A stretch of DNA of 64,000 bases from Sulfuritalea sp. (GCA_016710465.1 JADJVS010000016.1:868001-932000); one strand, 5' to 3'; counted from the first letter of the stretch, positions 43,458 through 52,794 are shown. Notes: a model not told the origin generated them from the sequence alone. Numbers and translations: made by a program.

Positions 43458-45122
43458 ATGTCCGAGCGTCATTTCGCCTATTGGCCCAAGGGTCTGCCGC
43501 GCACCATGACCGTGCCCGAGACCGACCTGTTCCATAACGTCGAAGTCTCGGCGCGGCGCTATCCGGCCAAGCCCTTCCTGGTGTTCTACGACACCCAGAT
43601 CAGCTACGCCGAGTTCAAGGACGAGGCGGAACGCATCGCCGGCTGGCTGCAGGCGCAGGGCGTGAACAAGGGCGACCGGGTGCTGCTCTACATGCAAAAC
43701 AGCCCGCAGTTCGTGCTCGCCTACTACGGCATCCTGCGCGCCAACGCCGTGGTGGTGCCGGTGAATCCGATGAACATGACGACCGAATTGCGCCACTACG
43801 TCAGGGATGCCGGCGCCCGGGTGGCCATCGTGGCGCAGGACATCCTGCCGCAGATGCAGCCGCTGCTGGGCGGCGGCCCCGACCAGGGCCTCCAGCAGAT
43901 ACTCGTCGCCACCTACTCGGACTACCTCAAGGCGCCAACCGAGATGAAGGTGCCGGATTTCGTCAAGGCGCCGCGTCAGTCCTTCGCCGATGCCGGCGTC
44001 ACGCCCTGGTGCGACATGCTGGCAGCGAACGCCCACCCCGGCCCCATCGAGGTCGGCCCCGACGACCTCTGCGTCATGCCCTACACCTCCGGCACCACCG
44101 GCCACCCCAAGGGCTGCATGCACACCCACCGCACGGTGATGCACACGCTGATGGCCGGCTACCAGTGGTTCGGCATCCAGCAGGACGCGGTGTACCTCGC
44201 CGTGCTGCCCTTCTTCCATGTCACGGGCATGCAGGGGAGCATGAGCGGCCCGCTGCAGTCCGGCGCCACCGTGGTACTGCTGCCGCGCTGGGACCGCGAA
44301 GCCGCCGCGCAGTGCATCGCCCGCTACGGTGTCACCTCATGGACGGCGATCCCGACCATGATCATCGACTTCCTGATGAACCCCAACCTGGGCAACTACG
44401 ACCTGAGTTCGATCACGCGCATGAGCGGCGGCGGCGCGGCCATGCCCGAGGCCATAGCGCAGAAGCTGCTCGACATGGGCATCACCTATGTCGAGGGCTA
44501 CGGGTTGTCGGAAACCATCGCCCCCTCGCACATCAACCCGCCAGACCGGGCGAAAAAGCAGTGCCTCGGCATCCCCATCTTCGATGTCGAATCCATGGTG
44601 GTCGACCCCAACGACTTCAAGGAACTCCCGTTCGGCGAAGTCGGAGAAATCCTCACCCGCGGGCCGCAGGTGTTCAAGGGCTACTGGAGCAACCCCGAGG
44701 CCACGCGCAATGCCTTCGTCGAACTCGACGGCAAGCACTGGTTCCGCACCGGCGACCTGGCCTACGTCGATGAGGACGGCTACTTCTTCATGGTCGATCG
44801 CCTCAAGCGCATGATCAACGCCTCGGGCTTCAAGGTCTGGCCGGCCGAAGTCGAAGCCCTGATGTACCAGCACCCGGCGATCCAGGAAGCCTGTGTCATA
44901 TCGGCCAAAGACCCGCATCGCGGCGAGACCGTCAAGGCCATCGTGGTGATCAAGGAAGCCCGGCGCGGCAAGGTGACGGAGCAGGACATCGTCGACTGGG
45001 CCCACGCCAACATGGCGGCCTACAAGTCACCGCGCATCGTCGAGTTCGTCGCCACCCTGCCCAAGTCGGCCACCGGCAAGGTGATGTGGCGCAGCCTGCA
45101 GGAAAAGGAGATGGCCAAATGA
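43458..45122 (+). CDS. Acyl-CoA ligase (AMP-forming, fatty acid type)
   Basis: 554 residues, AAGGAAACG upstream. ANL superfamily motifs: A3 P-loop YTSGTTGHPKGCMHTH near 205, A5 YVEGYGLSET near 345, A7 HWFRTGDLAYVDEDGYFF, A8 DRLKRMINASGFKVWPAEVE and A10 PKSATGKVMWR. Activates a free acid to acyl-CoA with ATP and is probably the entry step after uptake. Substrate length cannot be read from the sequence. Stop overlaps the GST start (ATGA). Confidence 0.94.
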   Translation: MSERHFAYWPKGLPRTMTVPETDLFHNVEVSARRYPAKPFLVFYDTQISYAEFKDEAERIAGWLQAQGVNKGDRVLLYMQNSPQFVLAYYGILRANAVVVPVNPMNMTTELRHYVRDAGARVAIVAQDILPQMQPLLGGGPDQGLQQILVATYSDYLKAPTEMKVPDFVKAPRQSFADAGVTPWCDMLAANAHPGPIEVGPDDLCVMPYTSGTTGHPKGCMHTHRTVMHTLMAGYQWFGIQQDAVYLAVLPFFHVTGMQGSMSGPLQSGATVVLLPRWDREAAAQCIARYGVTSWTAIPTMIIDFLMNPNLGNYDLSSITRMSGGGAAMPEAIAQKLLDMGITYVEGYGLSETIAPSHINPPDRAKKQCLGIPIFDVESMVVDPNDFKELPFGEVGEILTRGPQVFKGYWSNPEATRNAFVELDGKHWFRTGDLAYVDEDGYFFMVDRLKRMINASGFKVWPAEVEALMYQHPAIQEACVISAKDPHRGETVKAIVVIKEARRGKVTEQDIVDWAHANMAAYKSPRIVEFVATLPKSATGKVMWRSLQEKEMAK

Positions 45123-45808
45123 TCATTGTTCATCACCTCGAACAATCGCGCTCGCAACGCGTGCTCTGGTTGCTGGAAGAGCTCGGCCTGCCCTACGAGA
45201 TCAAGCGCTACCCGCGCGATCCGCGCAGCGGCCTGGCGCCGCCGGAGCTGAAGCAGGTGCATCCGCTGGGCAAGTCGCCGGTGATCAGCGACGGCGAGCT
45301 GGTGCTGGCCGAATCCGGCGCCATCCTCGAATACCTGGCCGAGACCTACGGCGCGCAGGCGCAGGGAGAGGCGGCTCAGTTGCTGGCCACGCCCGGCAGC
45401 ACCGAATATCGGCAACTGCGCTTCTGGATGCACTACGCCGAAGGCTCGCTGATGAACTGGCTGGTGATGAAGCTGGTGTTCATGAAGATCCCGCGCCAAC
45501 CGATGCCCTTCTTCGTCCGCCCGATCGCGCGCAAGCTCTGCGCCACGGTGATGGCCAGGCTGATCGACCCGAACCTGAAGGCCGCCATGGCGTTCATCGA
45601 GGACCACCTCACGAAGAACACCTGGTTCGCCGGCGAACGCCTAACGCTGGCCGACTTCCAGATGAGCTTCGCCATCGCCGCCCTCCTCTCGCGCGCCAAC
45701 GCCGCCGGCCAATGCCCGCACATCGCGGCCTGGCTCAAGCGCGTCGAGGCCCGCCCGGCCTGGCAGCGCGGCATCGCCCAGGGCGGCCCGGTGCTGATGT
45801 CGGCCTGA
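45119..45808 (+). CDS. Glutathione S-transferase family protein
   Basis: 229 residues. Thioredoxin-like N-domain MIIVHHLEQSRSQRVLWLLE with SRSQR as glutathione-activating region, the cis-Pro segment HPLGKSPVISDGELVLAESG, and an all-helical C-domain with FAGERLTLADFQMSF. GSTs conjugate glutathione to electrophiles. As the last gene of the operon it could protect against reactive enone or enal intermediates; this is inference. Confidence 0.92.
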   Translation: MIIVHHLEQSRSQRVLWLLEELGLPYEIKRYPRDPRSGLAPPELKQVHPLGKSPVISDGELVLAESGAILEYLAETYGAQAQGEAAQLLATPGSTEYRQLRFWMHYAEGSLMNWLVMKLVFMKIPRQPMPFFVRPIARKLCATVMARLIDPNLKAAMAFIEDHLTKNTWFAGERLTLADFQMSFAIAALLSRANAAGQCPHIAAWLKRVEARPAWQRGIAQGGPVLMSA

Positions 45809-45822
45809 ACCGACGACGCAGA

Positions 45823-45855
45823 TAAGTCGGCGCTGGCGGCACGGCGAAATCGCGG
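45823..45855 (+). repeat. Dispersed ~30-bp repeat, copy after the GST gene
   Basis: AAGTCGGCGCTGGCGGCACG followed by GCGAAATCGCGG; plus-strand orientation opposite to the 27875 copy. The rest of the 232-bp gap to the LysR gene shows no gene. Confidence 0.65.
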
Positions 45856-46040
45856 TGTGCTGACTTGTGTGCAAAAGCGTCTGCAGCAGAAAGCAGGCGG
45901 GGTGCCATGGCAAGAGGTTGATTGTCGAAATCGATCTTGAACCCCTTGGGAGGGCAAACCATGACCACGAGCAAGCGCTGTAGGAAAGTTGTCGACCGTG
46001 GAAACCGTCGCGGGCGACCGCGACCTGATGAAGACGACAC

Positions 46041-46952
46041 TCAGCGCACCCAGGGCGGCGTCGGGCTCAGCATCCGTTCGAGTTCGGCGAGGAAGACCGC
46101 GACCTTGGGCGCGCGAACACGGCTGGGCGTGTAGCAGGCATAGATGTGGCGGCCGAAACTGACGACCGGCTCGAAATCCTCGAGCACGAGTTTCAGTGCA
46201 CCCGATGCCAGGTCTGCACCGCAGATGTAGTGCGGCAGTATCGCCATGCCGTGGCCGTTGCGCACGGCGTCGTGCATGCAGGCGATGTCGTTGAACTGGA
46301 ACCGGCTGCGAACCGGGATGTCGGTTTCCTTGCCCTGCCGGTCCGCGAGGCGCCACAGCTTGTCGTCGGTGAGCAGGTAGCTGAAACACTGATGGCCTTC
46401 CAGCTCCCTGGGCGTTCGCGGTTCGCCATGCGCCTCGATGTAGGCCGGTGAAGCGCAAATCATCCGCTTCACCTCGATCAGCCGCCTGACCACGGCATCC
46501 TGCGGCGGATCCCGGGTCATCCGTATCGCCAGGTCGATGCGATCGTCGACCAGGTCGACGGTCTGGTCGGCGAGAACGAGCTCGCACTCCAGGTCGGGAT
46601 AGCGGGCGATGATGCCCGGTATCAGCGGCGCGACATACATGCGGCCGAAGGCGACGGTGGCGCTGATGCGCAGCATGCCGCGGGGTTCGTCGCCGAGATT
46701 TCTGACCGCGACTTCGGTGGCTTCGATGGACTCCAGGGTGCGCAGCGCATGCTGATGGAAGACTTCGCCGGAAGGCGTCAGGCTGATCCTGCGCGTCGAT
46801 CGCTCGAACAGGCGAACGCCGAAACGGCGTTCGAGTTCGCCGATCTGCTTGCTGACCTGCGCCCGTGTGCAGTCCAGGCGTCGTGCCGCCCCGGCCATGC
46901 TGCCGGCTTCGACGACCTTGACGAAGATTTCCCAACTGTTCAGCCAGGACAT
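46041..46952 (-). CDS. LysR-family transcriptional regulator
   Basis: 303 residues from the ATG at 46952 (MSWLNSWEIFVKVVEAGSMA). N-terminal winged HTH with GAARRLDCTRAQVSKQIGEL and ERRFGVRLFERSTRRISLTP; a periplasmic-binding-like effector domain follows with LRISATVAFGRMYVAPLIP and DLAIRMTRDPPQ. An upstream extension of the frame is AT-rich promoter DNA. It is divergent from the MFS gene across about 100 bp, the classical LysR/target layout, so it likely controls that transporter in response to the transported acid. Confidence 0.92.
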   Translation of the reverse strand: MSWLNSWEIFVKVVEAGSMAGAARRLDCTRAQVSKQIGELERRFGVRLFERSTRRISLTPSGEVFHQHALRTLESIEATEVAVRNLGDEPRGMLRISATVAFGRMYVAPLIPGIIARYPDLECELVLADQTVDLVDDRIDLAIRMTRDPPQDAVVRRLIEVKRMICASPAYIEAHGEPRTPRELEGHQCFSYLLTDDKLWRLADRQGKETDIPVRSRFQFNDIACMHDAVRNGHGMAILPHYICGADLASGALKLVLEDFEPVVSFGRHIYACYTPSRVRAPKVAVFLAELERMLSPTPPWVR

Positions 46953-47053
46953 TTGTAAATGAATCGTTGACGGAATGATGCAAATTATGGACTTTTTGTA
47001 TTTGAATTTGTTACCTAGAGTGACGGGCATCGTTCAGTGCCGTGGTGACCTTC
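46953..47053. promoter_or_regulatory. Divergent LysR/MFS control region
   Basis: AT-rich gap in a GC-rich setting. It holds an ATTTG...CAAAT imperfect dyad (about 46951-46985) of the size expected for a LysR site, and a second T-rich stretch at 46986-47015. Exact promoter boxes could not be fixed. Confidence 0.4.
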
Positions 47054-48292
47054 ATGTTTCGTTCAATCCGTAGCCCCGACGTTCTGCTGACGACCCTGGC
47101 CGCGGCCGGGATCCTGATGGTCACCATGGGTGCCCGCCAGTCGCTGGGCCTGTTCGTGGCGCCGATCAACGAATCGACCGGCCTTGGTATCGTCACCATC
47201 AGCCTCGCGCTGGCGGTGGGCCAATTCACCTGGGGGGCCATGCAGCCGGTGGCAGGCGCGGTCGCCGACCGCTACGGTCCGCGCGCCGTGCTGATCGGCG
47301 GGCTGGTGGTGCTGGCAATCGGCTGCGCGCTGACGCCCTTCATGACGTCCGGTTTCGGCCTCATCGTCTCGCTCGGCCTGCTCTCGGCGATGGGCGCCGG
47401 CGCGGGGAGCTTTTCCGTACTGATCGGCGCGGCGGCACAGCGCATGCCTTTGGAATCACGGGGCACCGCTTCCGGCGTCATCAATGCCGGCGGCTCGCTC
47501 GGTCAGTTCGTGTTCGCGCCCATCATCCAGAAACTGATCAGCGTCTTCGGCTGGATGGGGGCCATGTGGTCGCTGGCGCTGCTGACGCTGACCGCGCTGC
47601 CGCTGGTCGGCAAGCTGACCCAGCCGGGCGCGGCGCCGCCGAAGCATGCCGAGGCCGACGCCGGCCTGAAGAACACCGTGGTCGGGGCGATGCAGGACCG
47701 CAGCTACCTGCTGCTGCACGCCGGCTTCTTCACCTGCGGTTTCCACATCGCCTTCCTCGTCACCCATCTTCCCGGCGAGGTGGCCTTGTGCGGCCTGCCG
47801 CCGAACGTGGCCAGTTGGTCGCTGGCGATCATCGGCCTGGCCAACATCTTCGGCAGCCTGTATGCCGGTTCCTGCGTCGCCAAGTACCGCAGCAAGTACG
47901 TGCTGGCCTGGATGTATGCCTCGCGCGCCGTACTCATCGTCGGCTACCTGCTGGCCCCGCGCACCGAGCTGAACTACTACATCTTCGCCGCCGGCCTCGG
48001 CTTTACCTGGCTGGCGACGGTGCCGCCGACCGCGGCGATCGTCGGCAAGCTCTTCGGCGTGCGCTACCTGGCCACGCTGTTCGGCCTGACCCTGCTGTCG
48101 CACCAGGTGGGCGGTTTCCTCGGCGCCTACCTCGGCGGCCTGACCATCTCGCGCTTCGGCGACTTCGGCTGGATGTGGTATGCCGACATCGTGCTTTCGC
48201 TGCTGGCCGCGATCCTCAACCTGCCGATCCGCGAAGCCAGGATCGAGCCTCCCATCCTTGCGGCGCAAGTGGCGCCGGTTGCATCGAAATGA
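47054..48292 (+). CDS. MFS transporter (OFA/monocarboxylate-like)
   Basis: 412 residues from the ATG at 47054; a GTG at 47042 is in frame. Twelve hydrophobic segments with the MFS loop motif AGAVADRYGPRAVLIGG after helix 2. ARQSLGLFVAPINESTGLGI and ASGVINAGGSLGQFVFAPI place it among oxalate/formate- or monocarboxylate-type antiporters common in betaproteobacteria. Divergent from the LysR gene, convergent with the old-yellow-enzyme gene. Confidence 0.9.
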   Translation: MFRSIRSPDVLLTTLAAAGILMVTMGARQSLGLFVAPINESTGLGIVTISLALAVGQFTWGAMQPVAGAVADRYGPRAVLIGGLVVLAIGCALTPFMTSGFGLIVSLGLLSAMGAGAGSFSVLIGAAAQRMPLESRGTASGVINAGGSLGQFVFAPIIQKLISVFGWMGAMWSLALLTLTALPLVGKLTQPGAAPPKHAEADAGLKNTVVGAMQDRSYLLLHAGFFTCGFHIAFLVTHLPGEVALCGLPPNVASWSLAIIGLANIFGSLYAGSCVAKYRSKYVLAWMYASRAVLIVGYLLAPRTELNYYIFAAGLGFTWLATVPPTAAIVGKLFGVRYLATLFGLTLLSHQVGGFLGAYLGGLTISRFGDFGWMWYADIVLSLLAAILNLPIREARIEPPILAAQVAPVASK

Positions 48293-48314
48293 AGTGCGCC
48301 ATGAGCAAGCTGGA

Positions 48315-49577
48315 TCAAGCGCGAAGGCGTTTGGTTTGATAGGTTCCCCAACCGCTCTTCATCAAGGACGCCAGAAACGCCCAAAGGCCGCTTTCCCCGG
48401 GATGAGGATCGCCACCCACGGCGATTCGCTTCAACTGCCGCGAGTACCACAGTATTTCCATGATGCCCATGCGATCGATGGCCTTGATTCCCGTCGAAAT
48501 TGGACGCACCTGCTGCCCGCATTCCTGACCCTGTAGCAGCGCCTTGGGGGCATCGGGATCGATCGCCAGCAGGCGAGCCAGACCGATGACATCCAGTGCG
48601 CCGGTCTTCAGAGCCTCATTCATGCCGGCAAGGCTACGAAAGCCACCGGTCAGGATCAGCGGTACCTGGACGGTGGAGCGCAGCTTTTCGGCAAACGACA
48701 GGAAGTAGGCCTCACGCAAGGCTGTGGACGACCGTTGTGGCTGTTGTACGGCACCACTCATCGCGGGTGCTTCATAGGTGCCGCCGGAAATCTCGATCAG
48801 GTCGATGCCCGCATCGGCCAGCGCGCGGATGGTCGCCATGGATTCCTCTTCGGTAAATCCGCCTTTCTGGAAGTCGGCGGAGTTGAGCTTGATGCCGACC
48901 GGAAAGTCCTTGCCGACCTGCCGGCGTATTTCCGCATACACCGCCAGCACAAAGCGGCGCCGCTTTTCCGGGCTGCCGCCCCAGGCGTCAGTCCGCTGAT
49001 TGTGGTGCGGCGACAGGAACTGGCTGATCAGATAGCCGTGGGCGCCGTGAATCTGCACACCACTGAAGCCGGCTTTCTTGCAGATGGCTGCGCTGCGCCC
49101 GAAGCGCTGGATGATTTCGTCAATCTCCGCCGTCGTGGCCTCGCGCGGCGTTTCAAAAAAGCTCGCCATGTCAGCCCGGAACGGAATGGCAGACGGGGAA
49201 AGATTCGTGCTGTTCAGCCCCTTGGGCGATTGCTTGCCCGGATGATTCAACTGAACCCAAATCGCCGCCCCCTGTTCGGTCGCCGCTTTTGCCCACTGCT
49301 GCAAGACCGCCAGGTCAGATTCGTCCTCGATCACCACATTACCGGGCTCACCCAGCGCGCGCCGATCAATCATCACGTTGCCGGAAATGAGCATGCCGAT
49401 GCCGGATTGTGCCCAGCGCCGGTAGAGTTCAACGTGCTGTTGGGTCGCATGGTTATCGTAGGTTCCAAGTACCTCGCTCATCGCGGCCTTGGCCAGGCGG
49501 TTGCGTAGCACGCTGCCATTGGGCAGTCGCAATGGCTGGTTGAGAAGATTGCTTTCGGGAGAGATAGTTTTTGTCAT
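48315..49577 (-). CDS. Old yellow enzyme family NADH:flavin oxidoreductase
   Basis: 420 residues. FMN-binding TIM barrel: LPNGSVLRNRLAKAAMSE, WVQLNHPGKQSPKG, the substrate-binding His pair in GVQIHGAHGYLISQFLSPHH, NQRTDAWGGSPEKRRRF, and phosphate loop LTGGFRS. It lacks the iron-sulfur/second flavin domain of 2,4-dienoyl-CoA reductase, so it is a single-domain ene-reductase acting on activated C=C bonds (quinones, enones, nitro compounds). Forms an operon with the SDR gene 47 bp upstream, under the divergent HxlR regulator. Confidence 0.93.
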   Translation of the reverse strand: MTKTISPESNLLNQPLRLPNGSVLRNRLAKAAMSEVLGTYDNHATQQHVELYRRWAQSGIGMLISGNVMIDRRALGEPGNVVIEDESDLAVLQQWAKAATEQGAAIWVQLNHPGKQSPKGLNSTNLSPSAIPFRADMASFFETPREATTAEIDEIIQRFGRSAAICKKAGFSGVQIHGAHGYLISQFLSPHHNQRTDAWGGSPEKRRRFVLAVYAEIRRQVGKDFPVGIKLNSADFQKGGFTEEESMATIRALADAGIDLIEISGGTYEAPAMSGAVQQPQRSSTALREAYFLSFAEKLRSTVQVPLILTGGFRSLAGMNEALKTGALDVIGLARLLAIDPDAPKALLQGQECGQQVRPISTGIKAIDRMGIMEILWYSRQLKRIAVGGDPHPGESGLWAFLASLMKSGWGTYQTKRLRA

Positions 49578-49624
49578 GGTGATTTCTGAATTGGTTGAGT
49601 TGGTGGTGCCGGCAAAGTGACGCC

Positions 49625-50443
49625 TTACGCGATGCGCAATTGCTTGCGGATTCCTGCATCCAGAAGGCTGGCCGGCAACAGCGTATGCATCAAGCGCAAG
49701 CGCGCTGCTGCCGTGCCTGCTGTGTATCGCGCTCTGGGGCTGGCCGCTGTTGCGGCCTTCAGTACCGTGTCGGCGACCACATCGGGGGCCTCGGCCACAT
49801 CCAGCATTTCCTTGAGGCGCCTGTCCATGGCGATCCGCACGTCCCGGTACGCGTCCAGCTTGGCATCCGCATCACGGGAGTTGGCATCGATCGCGGTCTT
49901 CATAAATGCGGGCTCGATGACCGAGACGCGGATACCCATGGTTCGAAGTTCATGGTCGAGGGATTCCGAGTAACCCTCGATGGCATGTTTGGTGGCGGCA
50001 TACAGCGCCATGTAAGGCATGGCCATGAAGCCCAGGACCGAGCCGATGTTGATGATGTGGCCGCTCCCTTGCCGGCGCATGTGAGGAACGACGGCCAAGG
50101 CCATCCGCACCATCCCGAAAAAATTCGTATCGAAGATGTCCTGGGCCTGCTGGATGGAGCTTTCTTCCGCACCACCGGCCGCGACGTTGAAGCCGGCGTT
50201 ATTCACCAGCAGGTCAAGGCGCCCCGCGCGCCGAATGACTTCAGCGACGACAGCTTTGACGGATGCGTCACTGGTCACGTCCAGAGGCAGCATCTCAAAC
50301 GAGGCTCGCGTAGCGGATGCTCCCCGTCGGCTGGTACCGAATACCTTGTAGCCCGCTTCGGCCAGTCGCAGGGCCGTGGCTTCACCGATGCCTGAAGAGG
50401 CACCTGTTACCAGGGCAACCGCCTGATCTTTTTTCTTCATCAT
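49625..50443 (-). CDS. Short-chain dehydrogenase/reductase
   Basis: 272 residues starting MMKKKDQAVALVTGASSGIG. Classical SDR: TGASSGIG loop, NNAGFNVAAGG, catalytic Ser in GSVLGFMAMP, YAATKHAIEGYSESLDHELR as YxxxK, and IEPAFMKT. The loop FGTSRRGA suggests NADP(H). The C-terminal RARYTAGTAAARLRLMHTLL resembles the SDRs paired with HxlR or TetR regulators. Transcribed away from hxlR across an 82-bp control region with an inverted repeat. Confidence 0.92.
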   Translation of the reverse strand: MMKKKDQAVALVTGASSGIGEATALRLAEAGYKVFGTSRRGASATRASFEMLPLDVTSDASVKAVVAEVIRRAGRLDLLVNNAGFNVAAGGAEESSIQQAQDIFDTNFFGMVRMALAVVPHMRRQGSGHIINIGSVLGFMAMPYMALYAATKHAIEGYSESLDHELRTMGIRVSVIEPAFMKTAIDANSRDADAKLDAYRDVRIAMDRRLKEMLDVAEAPDVVADTVLKAATAASPRARYTAGTAAARLRLMHTLLPASLLDAGIRKQLRIA

Positions 50444-50467
50444 TCAAATCTCCGTAGGGAAGTGTTA

Positions 50468-50482
50468 GTATCAATCCGATAC
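50468..50482. promoter_or_regulatory. Inverted repeat, candidate HxlR operator
   Basis: GTATC-AATCC-GATAC, a perfect 5-bp dyad, in the 82-bp divergent gap. A second ACTA...TAGT dyad lies at 50512-50525, touching the hxlR start. HxlR proteins often bind paired sites of this kind and repress both directions. Confidence 0.55.
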
Positions 50483-50525
50483 GAACAATACTATCAATTT
50501 GAAAGTAAGTCACTATCTTTTTAGT

Positions 50526-50969
50526 ATGGACAGCAAAAAAACTTTTGAAGAGACCTGCCCGATCGCACGCAGCCTGGCTTTTGCGGGCGACGCGTGGAGT
50601 TTGTTGATCCTGCGCGACGCCCATGCGGGTCTCACGCGCTTCGACCAATTCCGGAAAAGTCTGGGTATCGCACCGACGATCCTGACCCGGCGGCTGGCTG
50701 CTTTGACGGAGGAGGGATTGCTGGAGAAGCGCCGCTACTCGGAACACCCGCCACGTGAAGAGTATCTTTTGACCCCGGCCGGGCAGGATTTTCTGCCGGT
50801 ACTTTTCATCATCGGCGCCTGGGGACGCCAACACCGGGGTGGCGGGAAACTGGTCCGCTTCCTGGATGCGGAAACCGGTACCGAAATCAAGGCGGTGGCG
50901 GTGGATGAGGTCACCGGTGCCAGGATCGGGACGCGCCCGATACGTATCGTTACGCCGGATGAAAGCTGA
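50526..50969 (+). CDS. HxlR-family transcriptional regulator
   Basis: 147 residues from the ATG at 50526. Winged-helix HxlR pattern: CPIARSLAFAGDAWSLLILR, HAGLTRFDQFRKSLGIAPTI, LTRRLAALTEEGLLEKRRYS and YLLTPAGQDFLPVL. The conserved N-terminal Cys11 is the sensor residue for electrophiles such as quinones and aldehydes in studied members (HypR, QorR, YodB type). Divergent SDR and old-yellow-enzyme genes are the natural targets. Confidence 0.93.
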   Translation: MDSKKTFEETCPIARSLAFAGDAWSLLILRDAHAGLTRFDQFRKSLGIAPTILTRRLAALTEEGLLEKRRYSEHPPREEYLLTPAGQDFLPVLFIIGAWGRQHRGGGKLVRFLDAETGTEIKAVAVDEVTGARIGTRPIRIVTPDES

Positions 50970-51129
50970 GGGGCGGAGTGCGCTTCAGTCGCGCGACCGG
51001 CTGCAAATAGCCGGGTTTTGCCTTACCGCGAATCTAGCCCAGCGGCAACAACGCGGCACACCCGTCTGTCCGACTGAAAAGCTGGGTACCTTCGGATCAA
51101 TGACCGCTTCGGAGCGAACAGGAAAATAA

Positions 51130-51484
51130 ATGGCCGCAATGGAGAGAAATTCCGAGCGGCAAGCTACGCCGCCGAACCTGATGGTCGTATCCGCGCTTAC
51201 GCGCATGGAGGTTGATTTCGGGATCCCACTCGACATCGAGCACGCAAAGAAGCGGGCGCCGATACGGGATGCGTTGATTTCGACCATCGCTACGCTGCCG
51301 TTTGATGAAGCCGAATCGCAGGCCGCTGCGGCAATCCGTGCGACGCTCAAGACTCAGGGGCAGTCGGAAAGGTATCTACGATGTCCTGATAGCCGGAGCG
51401 GGGCTGGCAAGAGGCTTGGTAGCGGTTACATCGAATGTCGGCGAGTTCAAGCGGGGCAGCGAATTGCAGGTCGCGGATTGGTGA
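51130..51484 (+). pseudogene. vapC-type PIN toxin remnant (5' truncated and frameshifted)
   Basis: Frame 1 reads MVVSALTRMEVDFGI and SQAAAAIRATLKTQGQ, typical of the middle of a VapC/FitB PIN domain. It then loses homology near 51360-51372, and the homology resumes in another frame as GIYDVLIAGAGLARGL and TSNVGEFKRGSELQVADW, the normal PIN C-terminus ending at 51484. The N-terminal strand with the first acidic residue of the active site is missing, and no vapB antitoxin is recognisable upstream. The rest of 50970-51581 holds nothing else but the thiolase terminator. Confidence 0.8.
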
Positions 51485-51522
51485 TGAGCGCGCACTACCG
51501 TCCCCGACGGGACGCCGGGGAC

Positions 51523-51556
51523 AAAAAAAAGCCCGACCGTCAAGGCCGGGCTTTTT
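51523..51556 (-). terminator. Rho-independent terminator of the thiolase gene
   Basis: Stem GCCCG/CGGGC (51531-51551) flanked by A8 on the left and T5 on the right, so on the minus strand it ends in eight T. Located 26 bp after the thiolase stop; it could work in both directions. Confidence 0.85.
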
Positions 51557-51581
51557 CTGGTCGGGAAAAACCCGATCTGCT

Positions 51582-52769
51582 TTAGATCATTTCCCAGATC
51601 GTGGTGATGCCCTGGCCGCCGCCGATGCACATGGTGGCGAGGCAGTACTTGCTGCCGACACGTTTGGCTTCGTAGAGGGCCTTGGTGATGATCACCGCGC
51701 CGGAGGCGCCGATCGGGTGGCCGAGGGCGATCGCGCCGCCATTCGGGTTGGTTTTCTTCGGGTCGAGGCCGAGCACCTTGGCCACTGACAGCGACTGCGC
51801 GGCAAAGGCTTCATTCGACTCGATTACGCCGATGTCGTCGAGCTTCAGGCCGGCCTTGGCCAGCGCGATGCGGGTCGAGGGGATCGGGCCTTCGCCCATG
51901 ACGTCGTTGGGCACGCCGCCGATGCCGTAGGCGACCAGACGCGCCATCGCCTTGTGGCCGCCGGCGGCCGCCTTGGCGGCGTCGGCCAGCACCAGGAAAC
52001 CGGCGCCGTCGTTGATGCCGGAGGCATTGCCGGCGGTGACGGTGCCGGCCTTGTCGAAGGCGGGCTTCATCTTGGCCAGGGCTTCCATGGTGGTGCCGGC
52101 CTTGACGTGCTCGTCGGTGTCGAACACGACATCGCCCTTGCGCGTTTTGATGGTGATCGGGACGATCTGTTCCTTGAAATAACCGGCGGCGATGGCGGCG
52201 GCGGCGCGACGCTGCGATTCGCAGGCAAACTCGTCCTGCATCTCGCGCGTGAAGCCGTGTTTCTTGGCCAGGTTCTCGGCCGTCACACCCATGTGGCCGA
52301 CACCAAAGGGGTCGGTCAGGGCGCAAACCATGGCGTCGAGCATCTTGGTGTCACCCATGCGCGCGCCGGAGCGCATCGCCGGCGACATGTACACGCCGCG
52401 TGACATGACCTCGACGCCGCCGCCGATGGCGAAGTCGGCGTCGCCGAGCAGGATGGCCTGGGCGGAGTTGACGATGGCCTGCTGCGCGGAGCCGCACAGG
52501 CGGTTGACCTGGAAGGCGACCGACTCCATGCTCATGCCACCCTGGATGGTCGCGTTGCGATGCACGTAGGCATAGCGCGCCTCGGTGGGAACCACGTTGC
52601 CGACAGTGGCGAAGGTGACCGCCTTGGGGTCAACGCCGGAGCGGGCGATGGCCTCCTTGATGACCAGCCCGCCCAGGTCGGCCGGTTCCATGCCGGCCAG
52701 GGTGCCGTTGAAGGTGCCTACCGCGGAACGCGCGGCGCTCAGTACTACGACTTCTCTCTTGTCAGCCAT
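51582..52769 (-). CDS. Acetyl-CoA C-acyltransferase (PhaA/BktB-type thiolase)
   Basis: 395 residues. Catalytic Cys in QVNRLCGSAQQAIVNSAQ, NEAFAAQ, GGAIALGHPIGASGAV and CIGGGQG are intact. MADKREVVVLSAARSAVGTF and the short loop region are those of biosynthetic or broad-range thiolases such as BktB. Condenses acetyl-CoA, or cleaves short 3-ketoacyl-CoA, in beta-oxidation or polyhydroxyalkanoate supply. It stands alone with its own terminator, far from the other thiolase at 37632. Confidence 0.94.
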   Translation of the reverse strand: MADKREVVVLSAARSAVGTFNGTLAGMEPADLGGLVIKEAIARSGVDPKAVTFATVGNVVPTEARYAYVHRNATIQGGMSMESVAFQVNRLCGSAQQAIVNSAQAILLGDADFAIGGGVEVMSRGVYMSPAMRSGARMGDTKMLDAMVCALTDPFGVGHMGVTAENLAKKHGFTREMQDEFACESQRRAAAAIAAGYFKEQIVPITIKTRKGDVVFDTDEHVKAGTTMEALAKMKPAFDKAGTVTAGNASGINDGAGFLVLADAAKAAAGGHKAMARLVAYGIGGVPNDVMGEGPIPSTRIALAKAGLKLDDIGVIESNEAFAAQSLSVAKVLGLDPKKTNPNGGAIALGHPIGASGAVIITKALYEAKRVGSKYCLATMCIGGGQGITTIWEMI

Positions 52770-52794
52770 TGCGAAGAACTCCTGTATTTATGAA

